A stretch of 64,000 nt of DNA from Flavobacteriales bacterium. Lineage in GTDB: Bacteria; Bacteroidota; Bacteroidia; Flavobacteriales_D; Parvicellaceae. Below, piece after piece: positions 18,358 through 27,887 of the stretch (position 1 is its first letter; each line of letters starts with the position of its first letter). The notes under the pieces were generated by a model. That model made no database searches. It saw only the letters and a list, made by a program, of their open reading frames with translations, and had not been told where the DNA came from. Where the stretch lies: assembly GCA_020635565.1 (NCBI GenBank), contig JACJZN010000007.1, positions 1-64,000 on the forward strand, written 5' to 3'. Both the position numbers and the translations under genes were made by a program.

Positions 18358-21300
18358 CTACTTAGAGTTTCCGATAATATTTATCTTAATCGGATCAAAG
18401 ATCTTATCCTCATCATCCATCACCGAGATGTAGTATGTACCTGATTCATAGTTATCGTTCGTGAACTTCACACGTTGAACTCCTTCCTTCAGGTCAACTG
18501 TTTTTCCTGTGATCAATCTACCTCTGACATCATGCAACAACAATCTAGCTCCCTCCACCGAGTGATCCATGGTTAATTCAACCACAAAATTTCCATCTGT
18601 CGTTGGGTTTGGATAAACCGTAACACCTCCAGTTTCAGACTTACAATTATTCTTCATCGCTGGATAGACTTTGCTATTTCCGTCAAAGTCTACTTGAGAC
18701 AAACGATAGTACACATCCATGTTCGCAGGGCTACTCGGATCAACGTACTCATATTCGATAGTCTGAGTAGAGTTTCCGGCAGCAGATACATATCCTATTG
18801 CATCCCAATCCAACCCATCGAAGCTTCTTTCTATGATGAATTGATCAGCATTTGTTTCAGAAACGGTTGTCCAAGAAATAACCTGATTCGCACCTTCCGA
18901 ACAACTTAATTTATAATCCTGAAGTTCCACAGGAAGTGGTGATCCATTAGGCGTACCATGAATCCAGAATTCCGAGAATTGAGTAACATCAAACTCTATC
19001 CAGTTTGCTCCCCAAGAAGAATTCCCTGTTCCGCCATTTGTCGTAGTATGTAAAATTACTGTTCCATCATTCGGATCAAACACTCCATCTTCGTTGGTAG
19101 CTCCATGAACCTGAGTTACGTGCAAGCTACCAATTCCTGATACTTCATCTTCCTGACATACAGAAGCTGTAGCAGCCGCCATCAAATTTGCCAATTCAGT
19201 ATCCGTGAAGTAAAGTCTTAAACTTACATTTCCTGAAGGAACATTTTGTGTATTGATCACAAAACTTCTATTCATTACAGCTACCTGAGCACAACTTGTC
19301 CCCGCGGCTGAATTTACCAATTGAGCAGCTCCTCCATGATAATAAACGTTAACATCCACTTGACCCAGTACTTCACCGTTATCATTAAAGGAAGCTATGA
19401 CTTCGTCAGACGCATCCATAACATGTGTCCAGTTCGCAGCCCCTGTACTGAAGCAACTACCTGTTCCATCAGAAGGGATTACAACGGTAGGTTCGTTGAT
19501 CGTAACGTCTACATCATCCGTCACAGTACATGCTCCATTAACCACAGTCCAGGTACCCGTAAATGTTCCTCCTGCTGGGAAATGTAATTGCGCATCATTT
19601 TGATTTATCGTTGTACTATTTTGCAGTGTTGGTGATCCTGAAGGCCAACTCCATGTACCTGTTCCTGCCCCTGGTGCTGTCGCCCCCATGGTCACGACCT
19701 CTCCAATACAGATCGACTTATCAGGTCCAGCGTAGGCAGTTGGAGGAGAATCTAATGTTACTACTTGGTTTGCACAAGCAGTTGTGTTGCAATTTCCTTC
19801 TAATCTCACGTAATAGGTCGTACTGCCCGATCCAGAAGAAGTGAAAGAATAGGTTGAAGATGCTGTAGATGCTACCGGAGTACCACCACATGAACCTGTG
19901 TACCATTCGTAATTTGCTCCTGTTCCTAGTGTAGCACCATTTGCCGTTAAGATTACATTATCACCGTCACAATAAGTTCCACCTCCAGAAATTGAAGCAG
20001 CCGCTATTGAATTAGATTCTCCAAGCACCACTTCCTCGTAATCAGCAGATGCATCACATCCAAGAAGTGCGTTTGCAACAATCCTTACGGTTACCTTATT
20101 ATCTCCTGCCTCCGCTGAGAAGTTGGGTAACGTCCCAGAGTAAACATTATCGTAAGGCGTAGAAGGCGTTTCGACATCCCACTCGTAAGAATAGGGAGTC
20201 ACTCCATTTGTTGCTCCAGAAGCACCTGTTACAACAATGCTGGATCCTTCGCATAGTGGATTGGCAGAGCTAAAGGTAATATCTGTTGGTGCTGTTGGAT
20301 CAGGGTTAACTGTAAAAGTTGTAAATACAGGTATACTCCACCCACAACACTCATCTCGAACCTGATAGCGAACGATATAGGTACCAGCTGTATTAAAAGC
20401 AGACGTAACAGGACTTTGAGAATTCGAAGAATATACCGGTGATGTCGCTGCTCCCTTATTTGGAGCGGAAGTACCTGAATACACCTCCCAATTATATTCT
20501 AATTCATTCGTCCCTGATGTACTAGCCGTAAGTTTAATATTACCTCCTTCACATATCGTGTAAGGCGACAAGGCGCTACCATCATTCGCTTGTAAGGTGA
20601 TCACTGGTGCACTTCGAGCATCTCTGATAGTCAAATAGGATGGAAAGTCCGCACCCGTGGTTCCAAGATCATAACTTCCGCTTGTATTAGTCGTGGTGAT
20701 CTCAGCAGGCGTACTAGTTACTCCAAATTGAGAAGCGGTAGAGGTGTTGTTGTACTTTACAAAACTCCAGTTGCTAGGCAATGCATCCCAATTACTGCCT
20801 GTCTTTTCAATTTCTAGAATTGAATTGGCACAAATCTTTGTATTATCATAGTTAAGTGTAACAACAGGAGAGTTTGGAACACTTCCTCCCGATGTTGAAG
20901 AATTAACTGTTATTGCTGGTGATATACTTGTCAATGTCGGATTCGATCCTGAGGAAACCCTTATTGCTTCATTAACTCCTGCATTACCACTAGTTCCTGC
21001 AGATCCATTTCCTCCTGATCCACCAGTTCCTCCATTTCCACCTCTATTTCCTTGATCACTATCTGTATTACCTCTGCTTCCACCACTATTTCCTGAAGCT
21101 CCACTTCCTCCATTCCCTCCAGTTCCTCCTGAACCGGCACTTCCTGTGTTTATTGAACATCCAACAACAGATCCAGTACTATTTCTACTCCAAATTCCAA
21201 AAGAGGATCCTCCTCCGCGACCTCCAGCTCCAGCGCCTCCGGCACCTCCGCCTCCGCCTCCGCCTCCGCCACCGGAACCTCCCGAATCATTCCCGTCATC

Positions 21301-24300
21301 ATCACATCCACCAGCTCCGCCTCCGCCTCCGCCTCCACCTGCAACTCCAGGGTTTCCATCGTGACCATATGAAGGAGTAAAGTATGTTCCAAAAACATGA
21401 GCTGTTGTAGCAGCAGCAGCAGCACCGTTAGATCCCGATCCTCCATTTCCTCCTACACCTCCATAGGGAGAAGGTGTTCCATTTCCATCTTGATCATTGC
21501 CTCCACCACCGCCACCACCTTGGCCAGTATTTGTAGTGCCTGCAGTACCATTTTGGCCACTACCATCACCCCCAACACCTCCTGGTCCTCCACCTTGACC
21601 TCCATCTCCTTGAGTACCGCTATTACTTCCGCCACCATTACCTTGATAACCATTACTAGCGTTTCCACCAGCATAACCACCACCACCACCACCATCATTG
21701 GTAGCTCTATCTCTTCCTCCTCCAGCTGTTGAGTTTCCAGACGATCCGCCTCCGCCTCCGCCTCCACCGCTGTTATCGCAGTTGATTCCACCATCACCGC
21801 CACCACCTTCGCCTCCGCCTCCGCCTCCGCCTCCTGAAGGCGCAGACCCTCCTACTCTTGGTGCATTAGCTCCTCCAGTTCCTCCAGTTCCTCCGGCACC
21901 ACCATTTCCTGAAGTATTATCACTTCCTGAAACACTTTGACCATTACTTCCCGAAGCTCCCTGAGAACCATTACTTCCATCAAACTGACTAGTACTAATA
22001 TTTCGACCGTAACCACCAGTGGCATTACCACTAGTTATTAAACATCTAGATATTTCGTAACCATCAGCTCCATTAAGATAAATACCGTAATTTGACTTAC
22101 CATTTCCAGAAGTTGTTCTACCTGATGCATTTGAAGTCGTAATATTCAAATCTATTAATTTCCAATCATCAGCATTCACAGCTTTAAAACCTACAACGTG
22201 TGCAATATCATTGCTAATAGTTTCAGTACCACTCATTGTCAAAGTAGTAGAACTTACTGTATTAGAGGATTTTGTCCAAACACTTCCATTTCTAAAATAT
22301 CTTCCTTCAATAATTAAATCTGTAACTAAATTGACTACTCCTGTTTCGGAATAAGATCCAGACTCCATCCTAATGTAATTATCTGTTACCGTTAATTTAG
22401 ATAATGCACCATTTGATCCCGTTAACGTTCTACAAGGGTTTCCTGGGCCACCACATCCAGCATTATCAGTTCCTGAAGGAGATACATATATATACGTACA
22501 GCTAGGCGCTGCAACTGTCACTTGACAAGTAGCAGAATAGGTATTTCCACAATCATCCTGAAAGGTTCCTGTGATAGTATAAGGCCCCCCTGTTGTATTA
22601 GGTGCAGTCCAAGTGATAGACGGGAAATTTCCAGGTCCAGCATTTGAAACCGAACCTCCAGTAGTTGACCAAGTGTAGGTGCTTGGGTTCAATGCATCAC
22701 CTGAAACAGTAGATACAAAACTAACTGTAGCTGAAGATCCGACCACTACTGTTGTTCCACAAATACTACTTTGCAGAGAAACTGGTTCCGCTGCAATGGT
22801 TAGTGTATGATATGAACTTCCAGTGGATTCAATATGTCTGATTTCAACGATATCGTTTGAACCCAACATTCCGATCCAAGGACTACTTACCTGACTTCCA
22901 TTGATATAAAGTCTGTACCCATCACCATCCGATCCTGCCGTTAGTCTGTAATGACCACAAGGAAATCCTTTCCTTACAGAACGTACCGTGTGATAGTCAT
23001 CTGCTACAGTTCCACCAACCCATCCAGAAGCATCTGATGGAGCACCGGCAGAAGACCACTGTCCCGTAGTGCTGACACTGGTATTAGAATTTGTATAATA
23101 TCCTTGATAACAAATACCACTTAAATTCAAATCTGCACCCTGATATCCATAGTTATACCAAGTATTTGATGTGGCAGGTGCTACACCTGTAGCTGGAGCT
23201 GTTCCAGCAGCTGGATTATTGGTGTAAGTAATAATTAACTGAGGTCTATTTCCACTTGTATGTCCTCTAAATTCAATCCAATTGGAATCGTCTCCACCTG
23301 ATCCAGTAGGATCATCGTAGTAGTCGAAACCAAAACACATGTAATCACCTGCATGAAAAGCTACCCTGTTTCTTAAAGAGTAGTAATTATTTGGAGAAAC
23401 ATTGAAATCATGCCATTGATTATTTCCGCTCTCCACATAGTCATAATAACCATTACATCCTGTACAACCTGTTCCCGAAGCAGCAAAGACATTCCACCCA
23501 GCAAACTTGTATGTCATTGAATTAATTGCCGCCAAATCAGCACACCAAGTTGTAGTAAGTGTAGGATCTAAATCGGCATCTCCAATGTTGAATCGATTTA
23601 CACTTCCTTCTGAATGATAACCATATTGATATAACCTAAGATTAACGTCACAAGGTATTCCAGCAGCCAATCCTGTTAAATTGAATTTTACGATTCCATT
23701 CCACAATTCATTATCGTATGGCCAAGTTTCATCTCGACATCCCACTTTGAAATCTCCATTAATATTCTCATTGTCATTACAATCCTCTTCTACCGACTCT
23801 GTCCAGAAATTAGCATTGTTGGGAACAAAGGTGCCTGTAGGATCCACAACTATTGGATAAGCTGTATTAGGATTATTCAACCATCTAAGTGGCACAAGCA
23901 TAACCAATCTATACGTCTTGGAATCAATTTGCTCCACTTTATAATCCCCAGAATAAGATTTGTGATCCGCTAAACTGAAGTATTCCAGATTGCCATAAGC
24001 GTAAATCAATTCATTTGAAGCATTTACAAAAACAACCTTTCCTAGTTTTGGATAATTCTCACTAATAAAAACTTCCTCTTCAAAAGAAATTACTTCAGAA
24101 AAACCGACATACCCAACGGTATCAATACCAAAATCTGAGTTGTCAATTTGTACTGCAGTTTTAACACAACCTGTTCTTTGTTCCACAAACAACCTACTGT
24201 CATTACCTACTTCATATTCAACAATGTTGTTGACACTGGATAGATGTGGCGATGTTCTTTTTGGATATGACGCAATATCAGAGAGTTTTTGTTTATCCTC

Positions 24301-24795
24301 GCTGTAGTATGAATACCCTTCAAAACTAAGGGTTGACTGTTTGGATCCAGCTTTAAAATGAACACCTTCTGAGATCTTACCATAGTAGGTTTTGATCTGA
24401 TTGTGCACATTCATGAAGTCATATCCTTCATAATTACTTGGAATAATCTCATTAGATGAAGTTTTCCAAACACCACTTTCCTGATAGTGTATCGGCCCTG
24501 CCGTGTATAAACCAACAAATTCATTCTCTCCGGACTGGAAAGTCTTGCTGGTTTCCGTTCTCTTCTCAATGACTTCGAACTGCGGATCAAAATTCGCGTA
24601 TGGACCCGACTTCTCATACAAACGCATGATCACCGGATCCTTAATCTCTAGGTCACTCAATGCTTCTTGTGCAGCAATACCGAAAGACAAGAAAATTAAA
24701 GAGAATAGTAAAAGTGATTTGAACCAACTTACATTTGATACAAATGACAAAGCGTTCAGGGAAGGGGTAGTTCCATTAAACTGCTGTGCGTCCAT
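18358..24795 (-). CDS. Giant T9SS surface protein with beta-helix and Gly-rich block
   Basis: Predicted 2145-residue surface adhesin-like protein. Unusually long n-region then hydrophobic signal (about 27-43). Residues about 45-330 look like a repeat-associated extracellular domain; a DNRLR-like domain (about 335-530) follows, then Ig/PKD-like segments, a beta-helix start (YIYVSPSGTDNAGCGG, about 765), a glycine-rich block (about 955-1265) flanked by beta-helix rungs, further Ig-like domains with CEGG/CDGDN motifs, and a type A T9SS sorting domain (VTVYPNPTTDG to the end). Nothing enzymatic seen. The ORF is intact. Its length and repeats make assembly errors possible in the glycine block. Confidence 0.85.
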   Translation of the reverse strand: MDAQQFNGTTPSLNALSFVSNVSWFKSLLLFSLIFLSFGIAAQEALSDLEIKDPVIMRLYEKSGPYANFDPQFEVIEKRTETSKTFQSGENEFVGLYTAGPIHYQESGVWKTSSNEIIPSNYEGYDFMNVHNQIKTYYGKISEGVHFKAGSKQSTLSFEGYSYYSEDKQKLSDIASYPKRTSPHLSSVNNIVEYEVGNDSRLFVEQRTGCVKTAVQIDNSDFGIDTVGYVGFSEVISFEEEVFISENYPKLGKVVFVNASNELIYAYGNLEYFSLADHKSYSGDYKVEQIDSKTYRLVMLVPLRWLNNPNTAYPIVVDPTGTFVPNNANFWTESVEEDCNDNENINGDFKVGCRDETWPYDNELWNGIVKFNLTGLAAGIPCDVNLRLYQYGYHSEGSVNRFNIGDADLDPTLTTTWCADLAAINSMTYKFAGWNVFAASGTGCTGCNGYYDYVESGNNQWHDFNVSPNNYYSLRNRVAFHAGDYMCFGFDYYDDPTGSGGDDSNWIEFRGHTSGNRPQLIITYTNNPAAGTAPATGVAPATSNTWYNYGYQGADLNLSGICYQGYYTNSNTSVSTTGQWSSAGAPSDASGWVGGTVADDYHTVRSVRKGFPCGHYRLTAGSDGDGYRLYINGSQVSSPWIGMLGSNDIVEIRHIESTGSSYHTLTIAAEPVSLQSSICGTTVVVGSSATVSFVSTVSGDALNPSTYTWSTTGGSVSNAGPGNFPSITWTAPNTTGGPYTITGTFQDDCGNTYSATCQVTVAAPSCTYIYVSPSGTDNAGCGGPGNPCRTLTGSNGALSKLTVTDNYIRMESGSYSETGVVNLVTDLIIEGRYFRNGSVWTKSSNTVSSTTLTMSGTETISNDIAHVVGFKAVNADDWKLIDLNITTSNASGRTTSGNGKSNYGIYLNGADGYEISRCLITSGNATGGYGRNISTSQFDGSNGSQGASGSNGQSVSGSDNTSGNGGAGGTGGTGGANAPRVGGSAPSGGGGGGGGEGGGGDGGINCDNSGGGGGGGGSSGNSTAGGGRDRATNDGGGGGGYAGGNASNGYQGNGGGSNSGTQGDGGQGGGPGGVGGDGSGQNGTAGTTNTGQGGGGGGGNDQDGNGTPSPYGGVGGNGGSGSNGAAAAATTAHVFGTYFTPSYGHDGNPGVAGGGGGGGGAGGCDDDGNDSGGSGGGGGGGGGGAGGAGAGGRGGGSSFGIWSRNSTGSVVGCSINTGSAGSGGTGGNGGSGASGNSGGSRGNTDSDQGNRGGNGGTGGSGGNGSAGTSGNAGVNEAIRVSSGSNPTLTSISPAITVNSSTSGGSVPNSPVVTLNYDNTKICANSILEIEKTGSNWDALPSNWSFVKYNNTSTASQFGVTSTPAEITTTNTSGSYDLGTTGADFPSYLTIRDARSAPVITLQANDGSALSPYTICEGGNIKLTASTSGTNELEYNWEVYSGTSAPNKGAATSPVYSSNSQSPVTSAFNTAGTYIVRYQVRDECCGWSIPVFTTFTVNPDPTAPTDITFSSANPLCEGSSIVVTGASGATNGVTPYSYEWDVETPSTPYDNVYSGTLPNFSAEAGDNKVTVRIVANALLGCDASADYEEVVLGESNSIAAASISGGGTYCDGDNVILTANGATLGTGANYEWYTGSCGGTPVASTASSTYSFTSSGSGSTTYYVRLEGNCNTTACANQVVTLDSPPTAYAGPDKSICIGEVVTMGATAPGAGTGTWSWPSGSPTLQNSTTINQNDAQLHFPAGGTFTGTWTVVNGACTVTDDVDVTINEPTVVIPSDGTGSCFSTGAANWTHVMDASDEVIASFNDNGEVLGQVDVNVYYHGGAAQLVNSAAGTSCAQVAVMNRSFVINTQNVPSGNVSLRLYFTDTELANLMAAATASVCQEDEVSGIGSLHVTQVHGATNEDGVFDPNDGTVILHTTTNGGTGNSSWGANWIEFDVTQFSEFWIHGTPNGSPLPVELQDYKLSCSEGANQVISWTTVSETNADQFIIERSFDGLDWDAIGYVSAAGNSTQTIEYEYVDPSSPANMDVYYRLSQVDFDGNSKVYPAMKNNCKSETGGVTVYPNPTTDGNFVVELTMDHSVEGARLLLHDVRGRLITGKTVDLKEGVQRVKFTNDNYESGTYYISVMDDEDKIFDPIKINIIGNSK
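20990..21935 (-). repeat. Glycine-rich low-complexity coding block
   Basis: On the plus strand this stretch is dominated by TCC/ACC/GCC triplets (CCTCCGCCTCCGCC arrays), which read as GGG/GGT/GGA codons on the coding strand. The encoded block (roughly residues 955-1265) is built of GGxGGxG units with runs of up to ten glycines. Other frames are open only because of this triplet bias. Confidence 0.85.
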
Positions 24796-24910
24796 GATTG
24801 GATGTAATTAGAGTATGAAACCGAAAGATAGTAAAAAGTTATTCACCCTCCTCTACATCATTAACTATTTTAACAAAATTGTCTATTTTTCCACAAAATG
24901 TTAAACTAGA

Positions 24911-25192
24911 CTATTTACAATCATTAGCAATTTTAATGATCTCAAGTATGTTCACGTCCTCGACACTTTTGTAATCCTGATACTTCTCTGCTACCTTATC
25001 CACTGCACAATCACAAAAGTGATGAGCCTTTTCTTCCCCTACAAATTTGGAGGACTTTTCCTCACAATTCGATACAAACTGTTTTATTTGTTTCTTCGTC
25101 CAATACTTGGCAGCAGCCCTTGCCATAGCTTTACAATTGGTTAATGAAACCGCCATTCCTATGGCGATAACGACAACTAAAATTCTCTTCAT
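24911..25192 (-). CDS. Small Cys-containing lipoprotein
   Basis: A 93-residue protein with a lipoprotein signal (AIGMAVSLTNC, Cys about 20). The mature part has a pattern of a Cys, a gap, then HHFCDCAVDKVAEKY and a last NDCK, suggesting disulfides or a metal site. It resembles small conserved proteins of Bacteroidota of unknown function, but I cannot name a family. It lies 18 bases from the tRNA terminator on the same strand. Confidence 0.7.
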   Translation of the reverse strand: MKRILVVVIAIGMAVSLTNCKAMARAAAKYWTKKQIKQFVSNCEEKSSKFVGEEKAHHFCDCAVDKVAEKYQDYKSVEDVNILEIIKIANDCK

Positions 25193-25210
25193 GTTGATAA
25201 ATATAGGGAT

Positions 25211-25244
25211 AAAACAAAAAAGAGCTACATCTCTGTAACTCTTT
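25211..25244 (-). terminator. Terminator of the left tRNA-Asn
   Basis: On the minus strand AAAGAG-(A)-TAC pairs with GTA-(G)-CTCTTT, with one mismatch, and runs into TTTTTTGTTTT. A similar but diverged hairpin follows the right tRNA copy. Confidence 0.7.
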
Positions 25245-25255
25245 CGTTTTCAATG

Positions 25256-25329
25256 CGCTCCCTCTTGGGTTCGAACCAAGGACCCTCTGATTAACAGTCA
25301 GATGCTCTAACCGACTGAGCTAAGGAAGC
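25256..25329 (-). tRNA. tRNA-Asn (GUU), left copy / attachment site
   Basis: Read leftward, the 74 bases fold as a tRNA: acceptor GCTTCCT/AGGGAGC, a D-arm with AGCTCAGTCGGTTAGAGC, anticodon stem-loop CTGACTGTTAATCAG with anticodon GTT, and T-arm CTTGG-TTCGAAC-CCAAG. CCA is not encoded. It differs from the right copy only at T-loop position 59. The truncated integrase gene starts 72 bases from its 5' end, so this copy is probably one att site; its native promoter looks to be missing. Confidence 0.9.
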
Positions 25330-25361
25330 AATGAGGCATTCAGGGTTCTCTATACTTTACT

Positions 25362-25380
25362 GTGCAAGTCTTGCGCAAGT
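25362..25380 (+). other. Candidate integrase arm sites, left end
   Basis: GTGCAAGT (25362-25369) and GCGCAAGT (25373-25380) lie 11 bp apart, one helical turn. The same pair, same orientation and spacing, is at 31210-31228. A flanking CTATACTTT (25350-25358) is mirrored as AAAGTATAG at 31233-31241. Confidence 0.6.
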
Positions 25381-25401
25381 GAAAGCCCTAAACCTTTCAT
25401 C

Positions 25402-25895
25402 ATGGTACAAACATACTTAAGTTTTAAACTTGACACAAGAAGAAAGAGGAAAGATGGAACCTTTCCTATTGTCATGAGACTTTCTTACAATGGAGACACG
25501 CGGTACATCACAACTGGCAAGAGCTGTTGTACAAATGAGTGGAACTCTAGATCATCAACTGTCAACAAACTACACCCATACGCCTCAACAATCAATGAGC
25601 ACCTAAAGGAACAACTAGAGAGGTACAGAGGCATTATTGCAGAGCTCAAAACTGAGCATATTAGTAACATAGGTCAACTCAAAGACACTCTGGCTGGTAG
25701 AGTTGTTGCTCCTCAAACAGTTAATGAATTTTGGCATCAGGAGATAGAAAGGCTTAAACTTGCTGGAAAGCACGGAAATGCAAGGAATTATCTAAGTGCA
25801 CTAGGAGGTATCAAAAAACACAAAGACTTAAACATACACTTTGAGCTTATTGATTACAACTGGCTAATTAAGCTAGAGACTAGTTTGCTACATAG
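25402..25895 (+). pseudogene. Tyrosine integrase, N-terminal fragment cut by an IS
   Basis: The remaining about 165 residues match the arm-binding and core-binding N-terminal region of Bacteroidota tyrosine recombinases: FKLDTRRKRKDGTFPIVMRL and RYITTGKSCCTNEWN, then a helical SAM-like part (EFWHQEIERL). The frame enters the IS at 25896 and stops at 25935. The catalytic domain with the R-HxxR-Y residues is not found beyond the IS, so the 3' half has been lost, not merely split. Before damage this enzyme would have integrated the element at tRNA-Asn. Confidence 0.85.
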
Positions 25896-25947
25896 TGTAA
25901 GTCTTCAAACGAAAGTGAACTTTTCGGGTTCATAGATAAGAGAGTGT

Positions 25948-26925
25948 TCAGTTCAAATTTACATTAAATTTCTGATTCTGTTTTTTTCTTGCCTTTAGTG
26001 TTTTGATTTTGGTTTGTTTTCGTTGATTCAACTTCTTTTCTGCTTTACCAAAATAAACTTCGGCAGGTGTTAAGTTATTTAAGGATTCATGGTATCTGGC
26101 GTAGTTGTAATACTGAACAAATTCGTTTAGTTTTTCCTCCAACTGTCCAGGACTAAAGTAGTTATCTAGTTTGACCACATTTTTCATGGATTTATGGTAT
26201 CGTTCGATTTTACCTTGAGTCTGAGGATGTAACGGGCGTCCTCTTACATGTTTCATATTCTGTTCGAACAGATAATCTTTCAACTCATGAGATATGTAGC
26301 AAGATCCATTGTCTGACAGTAGTTTAGGTGGGTTATCTCCTAATCCTGTTGTCAATAATGCTTCATCTAAGGTTTCTATGACGTTTTCTGCTTTCATGTG
26401 AGAACATAGCTTCCATGACACAATAAAACGGCTGTAATCATCTAAAACAGTAGATAGATAATACCAACCCCAACCGAAGATTTTGAAGTAAGTAAAATCG
26501 GTTTGCCACATCTGGTTTGGACGGGTTGTTTTCTGATCAAAACTATCTGACGCACTCATGATTCTAAAGGCAGGTGTGCTGATTAAATCATTTTCCTTCA
26601 GGATTCGATAAACGCTTGATTCACTGATGTAATAGTTGTATTTATCCGTGATATGCCAAGCCAATTCACGAGATGATAGTTCAGGTTGTTCTAGCGCAAT
26701 TTCTACCACTTTATCACGATCTGCTTCGTTGATCTTGTTCCATGCTGTTGGTCTGTCACTTTGTTTTCGTTTAAGACCTTCATAGCCTTTTTCGCTATAA
26801 GCATGATACCATTTGTAAAAAGTGGTCTTGTTCACTTTTAATTCTCTCAGCGTTCTGATTACTCCCAGATCTGAGTTTTCTACCAGTTTGATAATCTCAA
26901 ACTTCTCTTGCGGACTGTAATGCAT
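25948..26925 (-). CDS. IS3-family transposase OrfB (DDE integrase domain), copy 1
   Basis: A 325-residue transposase catalytic protein. An N-terminal helix-turn-helix (about 5-60) precedes an rve-type DDE domain: first Asp in WQTDFTYF, second in LLSDNGSCY, and the Glu in QGKIERYHKSMK. The basic C-terminal tail is typical of DNA binding. It may be made from its own ATG or, by -1 frameshifting at the A7 run of orfA, as an OrfAB fusion. Identical in translation to the second copy at 32652-33629, implying recent movement. Confidence 0.93.
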   Translation of the reverse strand: MHYSPQEKFEIIKLVENSDLGVIRTLRELKVNKTTFYKWYHAYSEKGYEGLKRKQSDRPTAWNKINEADRDKVVEIALEQPELSSRELAWHITDKYNYYISESSVYRILKENDLISTPAFRIMSASDSFDQKTTRPNQMWQTDFTYFKIFGWGWYYLSTVLDDYSRFIVSWKLCSHMKAENVIETLDEALLTTGLGDNPPKLLSDNGSCYISHELKDYLFEQNMKHVRGRPLHPQTQGKIERYHKSMKNVVKLDNYFSPGQLEEKLNEFVQYYNYARYHESLNNLTPAEVYFGKAEKKLNQRKQTKIKTLKARKKQNQKFNVNLN

Positions 26926-26939
26926 AAATCGGTCACGTT

Positions 26940-27293
26940 TTATTCTTCGATCTCGTAATCTTTTTTTAACAGCCTACGATTCTGCAAAGACAACTCTGCT
27001 ACCAGCTCCTTTAAGTCCTGATTCTCCGTTTTTAGTTCGTTTACCTCACTCGTATTAGCTTCACGCAGCGTATCTCCATTTAATCGTCTCTTTCCAGCTT
27101 CCATGAAGTCTTTACTCCATTTGTAATATAAAGTCTGGGCAATACCCTCTCTGCGACATAGCTCCGCTATGCTAGTTTCTCCTCGCATTCCTTCTATGAT
27201 GATGCGAATCTTTTCTTCAGAGGAAAATTTTCTTCTCGTTTTTCTTTTCAGTTCACTGATCAGTGAACTAGCACTTTGCTTACTTTTTGACAT
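26940..27293 (-). CDS. IS3-family OrfA (HTH DNA-binding protein), copy 1
   Basis: A 117-residue protein with a transposase_8-type HTH (KFSSEEKIRIIIEGMRGE, then SIAELCRREGIAQTLYYKW) and a leucine-zipper-like C-terminus (LKTENQDLKELVAELSLQN). It binds the IS ends and starts the OrfAB fusion. It ends 14 bases before the orfB ATG in another frame. Confidence 0.92.
   Translation of the reverse strand: MSKSKQSASSLISELKRKTRRKFSSEEKIRIIIEGMRGETSIAELCRREGIAQTLYYKWSKDFMEAGKRRLNGDTLREANTSEVNELKTENQDLKELVAELSLQNRRLLKKDYEIEE
26961..26967 (-). promoter_or_regulatory. A7 slippery run for -1 frameshifting, IS copy 1
   Basis: Near the end of orfA the coding strand reads TTA AAA AAA GAT. Slipping back one base continues as KRLRDRRIKRDRF straight into the orfB ATG with no stop, giving a full-length OrfAB. 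The same run is at 33665-33671 in copy 2. Confidence 0.75.
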
Positions 27294-27360
27294 CGTACTT
27301 CTTTTTAAGGATTAATAAATATAATTAAAATCTATCCCTTATATTTAAACCTTAAGAAGT

Positions 27361-27528
27361 TCACTTTATGCTGACACTATACATTTTCTGTACCTGATCA
27401 TAGCTAATGTCTTTGATGTGATACTCCCCTCTATCTCTTCCTACGTACACATTGTATCTCTTAACTCTGTAAATACCTTCTTGCATGCTTTTAGGTATAA
27501 ATACATTGGGGATATTTTGTTTAGCCAT
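27361..27528 (-). pseudogene. Small leftward ORF truncated by the IS
   Basis: From the ATG at 27528 the frame reads MAKQNIPNVFIPKSMQEG, then YRVKRYNVYVGRDRG, and crosses into the IS at 27383, stopping after seven IS-encoded codons. The 48 remaining native codons look like a real basic protein (good codon periodicity), but the C-terminus is lost. It is too short to assign a family. It might be a small DNA-binding protein of the element; that is a guess. Confidence 0.5.
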
Positions 27529-27887
27529 GTCTATTTATGTTGTTCTAACAAAACTAAGCTTCTTGCGATGTTCTGTCAAGTATATGTTGATAACTCAAGG
27601 TATACCTATATTTGCCCCCCCCCTATTTTCAGAAACCGTTCCACCCCCCTATTGAATTCCCATAGATTTTATGGCACATGTGGTTTTAACATGTGTTTGA
27701 GCAGAAGGTAGGACGCTACAAACATCATGTTTTATTGGATAAATAGTTTGTACACAAACTCACGGCTTATATAAGAATATGGCTATAGATCAAAATAAAC
27801 CTGCAAAGGTTATGGGTTTATCTTTGGAGGAGTCCTTCATTGTTTAAACCATAATTATAACTAAGTTTAGTACTTCATATACTGCTA
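27529..27887. other. Intergenic control region before the 565-aa gene
   Basis: No clear gene in these 359 bases. It holds a C9 run (27615-27623) and a second C-run (27654-27659), an inverted repeat CACATGT/ACATGTG (27675-27695), another AGTTTGT/ACAAACT (27745-27760), and a 22-codon ORF starting ATG at 27779 (MAIDQNKPAKVMGLSLEE) and ending at 27847. The two repeats are candidate operators for the downstream gene. Confidence 0.4.

Larger units (their letters stand above)
25896..27383 (-). mobile_element. IS3-family insertion sequence, copy 1 (1488 bp)
   Basis: Both copies share exactly the same ends and length. The ends begin TGTA and carry imperfect inverted repeats of about 27 bases with the common core AAAGTGAACTT; the outer bases are TG...CA as in IS3 elements. 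It encodes orfA and orfB leftward, with an A7 slippery run. No target duplication is visible: the left flank ends CATAG and the right begins TTTTC. Left flank is the integrase, right flank an unrelated truncated ORF, so a deletion next to the IS is likely. Confidence 0.9.

Noticed and set aside
21000..21900. CRISPR array, suggested by repeated motifs
   Set aside because: The repeats are in-frame glycine codons of irregular spacing with no unique spacers; no cas genes are in the window.
21146..21940. Open frames on the plus strand rich in Pro or Ser/Thr and Arg/Leu across the Gly-rich block
   Set aside because: They come from the triplet repeats of the real leftward gene read in other frames; there are no signals or plausible domains.
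27418..27711. 97-codon plus-strand frame right of IS copy 1
   Set aside because: It is opposite the truncated leftward ORF and runs through the C-tracts with odd composition; it looks like chance.
27779..27847. 22-codon ORF before the 565-aa gene
   Set aside because: Too short to support as a gene; it could be a leader peptide but no attenuator hairpin links it to the next gene.
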